Shown here: piece by piece, positions 1 to 5,266 of the stretch
Layout: each line of letters begins with the position of its first letter
Position numbering within the stretch: position 1 is the first letter of the stretch
Source of the DNA: an uncultured Roseburia sp.
Lineage (GTDB): Bacteria; Bacillota; Clostridia; Lachnospirales; Lachnospiraceae
Reading direction: 5' to 3'
Assembly: GCA_946055175.1 (NCBI GenBank)
Contig: CAMGET010000130.1
Span: forward strand, 1-5,266
Length of the DNA: 5,266 nt
Made by a program: the position numbers and the translations under genes
Notes under the pieces: generated by a model
The model's input: only the letters and a program-made list of their open reading frames with translations
Database searches by the model: none
Told to the model about the DNA's origin: nothing

Positions 1-912
<912 letters not shown>

Positions 913-930
913 GTTTCGGATAAAGAAAGA

Positions 931-936
931 GGGAGG
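931..936 (+). promoter_or_regulatory. Ribosome binding site of the cohesin gene
   Basis: GGGAGG sits 4 bases before the ATG at 941, inside a purine-rich stretch. It supports that start, which is also the one that gives a complete signal peptide. Confidence 0.75.
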
Positions 937-940
937 AAAT

Positions 941-2536
941 ATGAGAAAGAGGATAAAAGTATGGATACCTGTCATGGCAATTTTGTTGTGTCTGATTGCA
1001 CCTGCCGTTAGGGTACAGGCTGCAACAGGAAAAACATCCATTTCTGTATCAGCTACTACCGTTAATATTGGAGATACGGTAACGGTTACGGTCAAAGCTG
1101 TATCAGAAGCAGGAAACAGTGCCTATGCGACAATGACTTTGGAATATAATCCGGACATTCTGGAATTTTCAAGCTGTTCGGCTACTTATGGCGGTGGAAA
1201 GGGGAGTATCTCAGTTTCCATTGACAGCTTTACGGTAAAATTTAAAGCTATCGCAGCAGGAAAATCAGGAATTACGGTAACTGCAACCGATGGAGTCGAC
1301 TTTTCGACTGCAGAAGAACTCTCCTCTATGGAGGGAAGCAGTACGAATATTACCGTAAATAATGCTGCCGGGGGAGCAAACGGCGGCAGTACAGGTAATG
1401 GAGGGAGTACAGGAACAAAGCTGTCTGCAGATAATTCCTTAAAATCGCTAACGATTTCTCCGGGAACTTTATCACCGGAATTTAAGGGAAGCATCGTAAA
1501 TTATACAGCATCGGTAGCAAATAATGTGACTTCTGTAGCAGTAAATGCAGAGGTTGCCAACAAAAAAGCAATCGTAGAATCTGTGACCGGAAATACAAAT
1601 CTTGCAGTTGGAGAAAATGTAATTAAAATTGTAGTTAAGGCTGAAAATGGTACGACCGCTACTTATGCGATAAAGGTAACCAGACAGGAGGCTGAAACAG
1701 TGACACCGGCAGAGAATGAGAAGCCCGAAAACGGAGAAGGGGGGACTCTTTCAAGCGAACTTGGTACAGAAGAAATCCAGTTTAAAAATGGCACTTACCT
1801 GATTGTAAAAAACATCCCGGAACAGGTGATACCGGAAGGTTTTTCGAGTGCGACGGTAAACTATCATGGAACAGAATATCCGGGATTGGGATTTGACAAG
1901 GGGATGATTTCTTTATTATACTTAGTAAAGTCTGATTTGTCTGACCCGACCGGAATTTTGGCTGTTTACGATGAAACCAGGGATATGGTATATCCATATA
2001 CAAGGCTTACAAATGGCAGTAATTATGTCATTCCGTTACTGGCTCCGGTAGACACAGAAATCCCGGAACATTATACGAACACGGAATTTTTCGCAGAAAA
2101 TGGTGAGGCAGTATCTGCATATCAGTTGTTAGGAGAGAATGAATGGACGAAAGATTTCTATTTGTTCTATGGTATAAATAAAGATGGCGACGAGACATGG
2201 TATCAGTATGATGCGCTCGAAAATACGTACCAGAGAGCGTTTAATGCTTTTCAGTCAGAGGAAGACACTTTGCAGAATGAGCAGTATGAGTACCTGAATC
2301 AGAAGTATCTGGAACTGAGAGAAACTTATCGCAGGGAAACAGAAAAAGCGAAAAATATCATTTATGTTATGATTTTTGTAGCTGCAGTTTTGTTTGTTGT
2401 GGTGGTAAATTTATTTATTTTTTATCGTAGAGGGGAACAAGAGGAAGAAGATGTTCTTGATGAAGAACCAAAACAGATAAAAAGAAAGAAAACGAAAAAA
2501 GAAATAGAAGTGTTTGACTTCAATGATGAAGATTAG
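941..2536 (+). CDS. Membrane-anchored cohesin/cadherin-like domain protein
   Basis: A complete 531-residue protein. Residues 1-27 are a signal peptide: basic MRKRIK start, hydrophobic core, likely cleavage after VQA. Residues about 31-140 resemble a cohesin domain (alternating beta strands, the YNPDILEF motif, and a closing GKSGITVTATDG strand). It is shorter than the usual cohesin of about 140 residues, so I call it cohesin-like. Residues 141-160 are a Gly/Ser/Asn linker. Residues 163-249 are a cadherin-like beta-sandwich (PF12733 type) with the same GENVI, ENGT and RQ signature as the upstream protein. Residues 250-272 are a Glu-rich linker, and 275-435 a region I do not recognise. Residues 436-471 look like a charged helix or short coiled coil. 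Residues 473-495 form one membrane helix followed by RR, giving an outside N-terminus and a cytoplasmic tail (496-531) of alternating acidic and Lys/Arg blocks. There is no LPXTG or SLH anchor. The likely role is a cell-surface receptor for dockerin proteins such as the one encoded 28 bases upstream. Domain calls are from motif memory; partner binding is inferred. Confidence 0.87.
   Translation: MRKRIKVWIPVMAILLCLIAPAVRVQAATGKTSISVSATTVNIGDTVTVTVKAVSEAGNSAYATMTLEYNPDILEFSSCSATYGGGKGSISVSIDSFTVKFKAIAAGKSGITVTATDGVDFSTAEELSSMEGSSTNITVNNAAGGANGGSTGNGGSTGTKLSADNSLKSLTISPGTLSPEFKGSIVNYTASVANNVTSVAVNAEVANKKAIVESVTGNTNLAVGENVIKIVVKAENGTTATYAIKVTRQEAETVTPAENEKPENGEGGTLSSELGTEEIQFKNGTYLIVKNIPEQVIPEGFSSATVNYHGTEYPGLGFDKGMISLLYLVKSDLSDPTGILAVYDETRDMVYPYTRLTNGSNYVIPLLAPVDTEIPEHYTNTEFFAENGEAVSAYQLLGENEWTKDFYLFYGINKDGDETWYQYDALENTYQRAFNAFQSEEDTLQNEQYEYLNQKYLELRETYRRETEKAKNIIYVMIFVAAVLFVVVVNLFIFYRRGEQEEEDVLDEEPKQIKRKKTKKEIEVFDFNDED
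1893..1922 (+). promoter_or_regulatory. Possible internal sigma-A-type promoter ahead of clpC
   Basis: A perfect TTGACA (1893-1898) is followed after 18 bases by TATACT (1917-1922, 5 of 6 to the -10 consensus). It lies inside the cohesin gene, more than 600 bases before clpC. If active it would transcribe the end of that gene and clpC separately from the dockerin gene. AT-rich coding DNA gives such matches by chance, so confidence is low. Confidence 0.25.
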
Positions 2537-2540
2537 AAAG

Positions 2541-2547
2541 AAGGAAG
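2541..2547 (+). promoter_or_regulatory. Ribosome binding site of clpC
   Basis: AAGGAAG, one mismatch from AAGGAGG, ends 8 bases before the ATG at 2556. It supports this start, which also places the Clp N-domain within a few residues of the usual ClpC N-terminus. Confidence 0.65.
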
Positions 2548-2555
2548 ACAGATAG

Positions 2556-5006
2556 ATGTCATATACAGCTAAGGCAAAGGCGGCAATTCAGACGGCAGTC
2601 AGATTGTCAAAAACATTACATCATAATTATATAGGAACAGAGCATCTTATGGCAGGACTTTTGAAAGAAGAAGGTGGTGTTGCGGCAAAGGTTCTGAACG
2701 AAAATGGTGTGGAGTATAAAAAAACGATAGAGTTAATCAAAGAACTGATTGCTCCGGGGGAGGGCGTTGCCATAAAAGAGGCGGACGGATATTCCCCACG
2801 CGCACAAAAAGTATTGGAAGCCGCTGAAAAAGAGGCAGACCGTTTTAAATCAGAAAAGGTGGGAACGGAGCATCTTCTCCTTGCTATTATTAAGGAAACA
2901 GATTGTGTTGCATCCCGTTTGCTTAACACCTTAGGGGTAAATGTGCAGAAGTTATTTGTGGATACGTTGGTTGCCATGGGAGAAGATGCAAATCTATATA
3001 AGGAAGAGTTTCAAAATGGCAGACCGGGGAGAAAGAAAAACAATGAAGGAACACCGGTTTTAGATCAGTATTCTCGTGATTTGACACAACTTGCAAGAGA
3101 AGGCGCGTTAGATCCTGTAATCGGAAGAGAACAGGAAGCAAATCGAATTATTCAGATATTAAGCAGAAGAACAAAGAACAATCCATGCTTAATTGGAGAG
3201 CCGGGTGTAGGCAAGACTGCAATTGTTGAAATGATTGCTGCCAACATTGTTTCGGGAATGGTTCCGGAATCAGTAGCCGGAAAACGAGTGGTATCCTTAG
3301 ATTTGTCCGGTATCGTGGCAGGTTCTAAATATCGGGGGGAGTTTGAGGAACGTATTAAAAAGGTACTGGCAGAGGGAAAACGGGCGGGAAATATTCTCCT
3401 GTTTGTTGATGAATTGCATACGATTATTGGGGCTGGCGGAGCAGAAGGCGCCATAGATGCTTCCAACATATTAAAACCCGCTCTGGCCAGAGGGGAAATC
3501 CAAATGATTGGTGCTACAACCATAGAGGAGTATCGCAAGTACATTCAAAAGGATGCAGCATTAGAACGACGTTTCCAGCCGGTAGTAGTTGAGGAACCGA
3601 GTGAGGAACAGTGCATCGAAATATTGATGGGACTGCGCAGTCAATATGAAAAGCATCATCAGGTGCATATTTCGGATGAGGCAGTAAAAGCATCTGTCCA
3701 GTTAGCAAGCCGTTATATCAATGATCGCTTTTTGCCGGACAAGGCAATTGATTTGATGGATGAGGCCTGTGCAAAAGTACGGTTGGGAGGTGTAAAAAAT
3801 CCTTCTGAACTTGCCGGATTACGCCGGGAAATTTCAGAGAAAGAACTGGAACTGGAAACACACTTAGAGCAGGGAGATATTTTAGCTGCAAAGGAGTGCC
3901 GTAAAGAGAAAGAAGAGCTGGAGAAGAAGGCAGAAAAACTGACTGCAAAGGCAAAGAAGGAAATCCAGAAAAAGAATCTTACAGTGGACGAGGATGCAGT
4001 TGCGGATATTGTATCAGGCTGGACCAAGATTCCGGTGAAACGTTTGGCAGAGGATGAAGCGGTACGCTTACGAAAATTAGAAAAGATTTTACACAAACGT
4101 GTGATAGGTCAGGAGGATGCTGTTTCTGCAGTCGCGAAAGCAGTACGCCGTGGCCGTGTGGGCCTAAAAGATCCAAGAAGACCAATCGGTTCCTTCTTAT
4201 TCTTAGGACCGACCGGTGTGGGAAAGACGGAGATATCGAAAGCCCTCGCAGAAGCAATTTTCGGAAAAGAGCAGGCAATGATTCGCGTGGATATGTCTGA
4301 ATACATGGAGAAACACAGTGTTTCAAAAATGATTGGCTCTCCGCCGGGATACGTTGGACATGAAGATGGAGGACAGCTTAGCGAGAAGGTGCGTAGAAAT
4401 CCATACTCTGTAATTTTGTTTGATGAAATTGAAAAGGCTCATCCGGATGTATTCAATATTTTATTGCAGGTTCTGGATGACGGACATATTACTGATTCAC
4501 AGGGACGCAAGGTTGATTTTAAAAATACGATTATTATTATGACTTCCAATGCAGGGGCACAGTCGATTGTGGAACCGAAAAAACTCGGATTTTCATCTAC
4601 AGATGATGAAAAGCAGAATTATGAGCGCATGAAGAATGGTGTTATGGAAGAGGTAAAACGCATATTCAAACCGGAATTTCTAAACCGAATTGATGAGACG
4701 ATTGTATTCCGTGCTTTAAATAAAGAAGACATGAAGCTGATTGTAACATTGATGCTGAAAGATTTAATGACTCGTTGTAAGAAGCAGATGGATATTACAC
4801 TTACAGTTCAAAACAGCGTAAAAGATTATATTGTGGAAAAGGCATATGAACCGAAATATGGTGCACGTCCACTGCGCCGGAAAATCCAAAGCGAGATTGA
4901 GGACAGACTTGCAGAGGAAATTTTGGAAGGCAGAGTGAAAAAGTCAGATAAGGTCATTGTTTCTGTGAAAAAGGATGCTATTTCTTTTACAGTGAAGGAA
5001 TCTTAA
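2556..5006 (+). CDS. clpC: ATP-dependent Clp protease ATP-binding subunit ClpC
   Basis: A full-length (816-residue) Hsp100 AAA+ unfoldase that threads proteins into the ClpP peptidase in the cytosol. Residues 1-145 are the double Clp N-repeat, with IGTEH (E29) and VGTEH (E105) at the positions that bind phosphoarginine in Bacillus subtilis ClpC. AAA-1 has Walker A GEPGVGKT (214-221), pore loop KYRG (Y259), Walker B FVDE (D285, E286) and arginine finger residues R338/R339. Residues about 415-470 are the short coiled-coil middle (UVR) domain that separates ClpC from ClpB and ClpA. AAA-2 has Walker A GPTGVGKT (551-558), pore loop GYVGH (Y599), Walker B LFDE (D623, E624), arginine finger R711 and sensor-2 GAR (R771). 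The LGF loop (677-679) is the ClpP-docking motif, so this is a protease partner rather than a stand-alone disaggregase. All ATPase residues are intact. It starts 19 bases after the cohesin gene and is probably co-transcribed with it. No CtsR or CIRCE operator was found nearby, and ctsR, mcsA and mcsB are not in the window. Confidence 0.96.
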   Translation: MSYTAKAKAAIQTAVRLSKTLHHNYIGTEHLMAGLLKEEGGVAAKVLNENGVEYKKTIELIKELIAPGEGVAIKEADGYSPRAQKVLEAAEKEADRFKSEKVGTEHLLLAIIKETDCVASRLLNTLGVNVQKLFVDTLVAMGEDANLYKEEFQNGRPGRKKNNEGTPVLDQYSRDLTQLAREGALDPVIGREQEANRIIQILSRRTKNNPCLIGEPGVGKTAIVEMIAANIVSGMVPESVAGKRVVSLDLSGIVAGSKYRGEFEERIKKVLAEGKRAGNILLFVDELHTIIGAGGAEGAIDASNILKPALARGEIQMIGATTIEEYRKYIQKDAALERRFQPVVVEEPSEEQCIEILMGLRSQYEKHHQVHISDEAVKASVQLASRYINDRFLPDKAIDLMDEACAKVRLGGVKNPSELAGLRREISEKELELETHLEQGDILAAKECRKEKEELEKKAEKLTAKAKKEIQKKNLTVDEDAVADIVSGWTKIPVKRLAEDEAVRLRKLEKILHKRVIGQEDAVSAVAKAVRRGRVGLKDPRRPIGSFLFLGPTGVGKTEISKALAEAIFGKEQAMIRVDMSEYMEKHSVSKMIGSPPGYVGHEDGGQLSEKVRRNPYSVILFDEIEKAHPDVFNILLQVLDDGHITDSQGRKVDFKNTIIIMTSNAGAQSIVEPKKLGFSSTDDEKQNYERMKNGVMEEVKRIFKPEFLNRIDETIVFRALNKEDMKLIVTLMLKDLMTRCKKQMDITLTVQNSVKDYIVEKAYEPKYGARPLRRKIQSEIEDRLAEEILEGRVKKSDKVIVSVKKDAISFTVKES

Positions 5007-5032
5007 AAATAAGTGAAATCTCTCGAAAAGAC

Positions 5033-5061
5033 TGGAAATAGCAGAATAATTATTATATAAT
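5033..5061 (+). promoter_or_regulatory. Predicted sigma-A-type promoter of the last gene
   Basis: A perfect TATAAT (5056-5061) lies 17 bases after TGGAAA (5033-5038, 4 of 6 to TTGACA), in the only sizeable gap of the window. The transcript would start near 5068, leaving a leader of about 64 bases before the ATG at 5132. The AT-rich surroundings raise the chance of a false match, but position and spacing fit. No convincing terminator for clpC precedes it, so read-through into the last gene is possible. Confidence 0.5.
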
Positions 5062-5120
5062 ATGAAACAAAGAATTTTTACGTCAGAAATACTTTTATTA
5101 AGGAAGTGTTTGGTTGACAT

Positions 5121-5126
5121 AGGAGG
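5121..5126 (+). promoter_or_regulatory. Ribosome binding site of the last gene
   Basis: A consensus AGGAGG, five A residues before the ATG at 5132. It is the strongest such site in the window and fixes the start of a gene of which only 45 codons are visible. Confidence 0.85.
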
Positions 5127-5131
5127 AAAAA

Positions 5132-5266
5132 ATGGCAGCAGTGAGGGAATTGATTCGCACAGAAGCAGATGGAACGATAAGCTTTGGTGATTACACATTG
5201 AGCGAAAAAGCGAAACTTGATAATTTTGAGCATCAGGGAGACATTTATAAGGTAAAGACCTGTCAG
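5132..5266 (+). CDS. Small conserved hypothetical protein, N-terminal 45 codons (runs off window)
   Basis: An ATG with a consensus AGGAGG site opens a frame that stays open for 45 codons to the window end. The protein begins MAAVRELIRTEADG and continues with a GDYTLSEKAKL stretch and a D-F-H-Q-G-D-Y-K-V-K-T pattern. It has no signal peptide or membrane segment at its N-terminus, so it is probably cytosolic. From memory, this start resembles a short protein (roughly 130 residues) widespread in gut Lachnospiraceae, which databases often label 'endosialidase'. I see nothing supporting a sialidase activity, and a protein of that size would lack the catalytic fold, so the label should not be trusted. 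It probably has its own promoter in the preceding gap and need not be related to clpC. Confidence 0.8.
   Translation, partial: MAAVRELIRTEADGTISFGDYTLSEKAKLDNFEHQGDIYKVKTCQ

Noticed and set aside
1089..1105. GGTCAAA inside the cohesin gene, resembling half of a CtsR operator
   Set aside because: CtsR sites need two tandem heptamers three bases apart. The second half here (GTATCAG) does not match, and the site is inside a coding region far from clpC.
1221..1241. TTGACA followed by TAAAAT within the cohesin gene
   Set aside because: The two boxes are only 9 bases apart, and no -10-like box occurs at 16-18 bases.
2627..4326. Several reverse-strand open frames of 64-130 codons inside clpC
   Set aside because: They are shadows of a strongly conserved + strand gene with full AAA+ motifs. 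None shows a recognisable domain.
5046..5061. Overlapping AT palindromes (AATAATTATT, ATTATATAAT)
   Set aside because: They are pure A/T and overlap the predicted -10 box. Base composition explains them better than a protein-binding site or a terminator.
5087..5111. Weak inverted repeat AAATACTT / AAGTGTTT in the leader of the last gene
   Set aside because: The 8-bp stem is nearly all A/T with one G-U pair and a 9-base loop, and no run of T follows. It is too weak to call a terminator or riboswitch.
5114..5119. Perfect TTGACA just before the last gene's ribosome binding site
   Set aside because: A matching -10 would fall inside the coding sequence, and none is there.

Overview
The window reads as a chromosomal segment from a low-to-moderate GC, Gram-positive anaerobe of the Clostridia, most likely Lachnospiraceae. 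The reasons are the gene style (purine-rich ribosome binding sites, AT-rich gaps), surface proteins built from cadherin-like, dockerin and cohesin modules, a ClpC rather than ClpA unfoldase, and a short downstream ORF whose start resembles a small protein I recall from gut Lachnospiraceae. The placement is inference; no marker gene is present.

All four genes lie on the + strand. Bases 1-912 hold the 3' part of a surface or secreted protein gene, open from the first base. It encodes a cadherin-like beta-sandwich, a Pro-Glu-Thr repeat linker, a small beta-rich module and a C-terminal dockerin. After 28 bases comes a complete 531-residue protein (941-2536): signal peptide, compact cohesin-like domain, Gly/Ser linker, a second cadherin-like domain, an extracytoplasmic region I do not recognise, one membrane helix and a charged cytoplasmic tail. 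After 19 bases comes a complete clpC (2556-5006) encoding an 816-residue AAA+ unfoldase. A 125-base AT-rich gap carries a plausible promoter, followed by the first 45 codons of a small gene (5132-5266) that runs off the window.

The first three genes are tightly spaced with no terminator between them, so they are probably one transcription unit. The simplest model is that the dockerin protein docks outside the cell onto the membrane-anchored cohesin protein. ClpC works in the cytosol with ClpP, and no other clp-operon gene (ctsR, mcsA, mcsB) is in view. The unusual point is the linkage of a dockerin/cohesin pair to clpC. Whether this is functional or only positional cannot be told from one sequence. 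No RNA gene, CRISPR array, insertion sequence or origin was seen.
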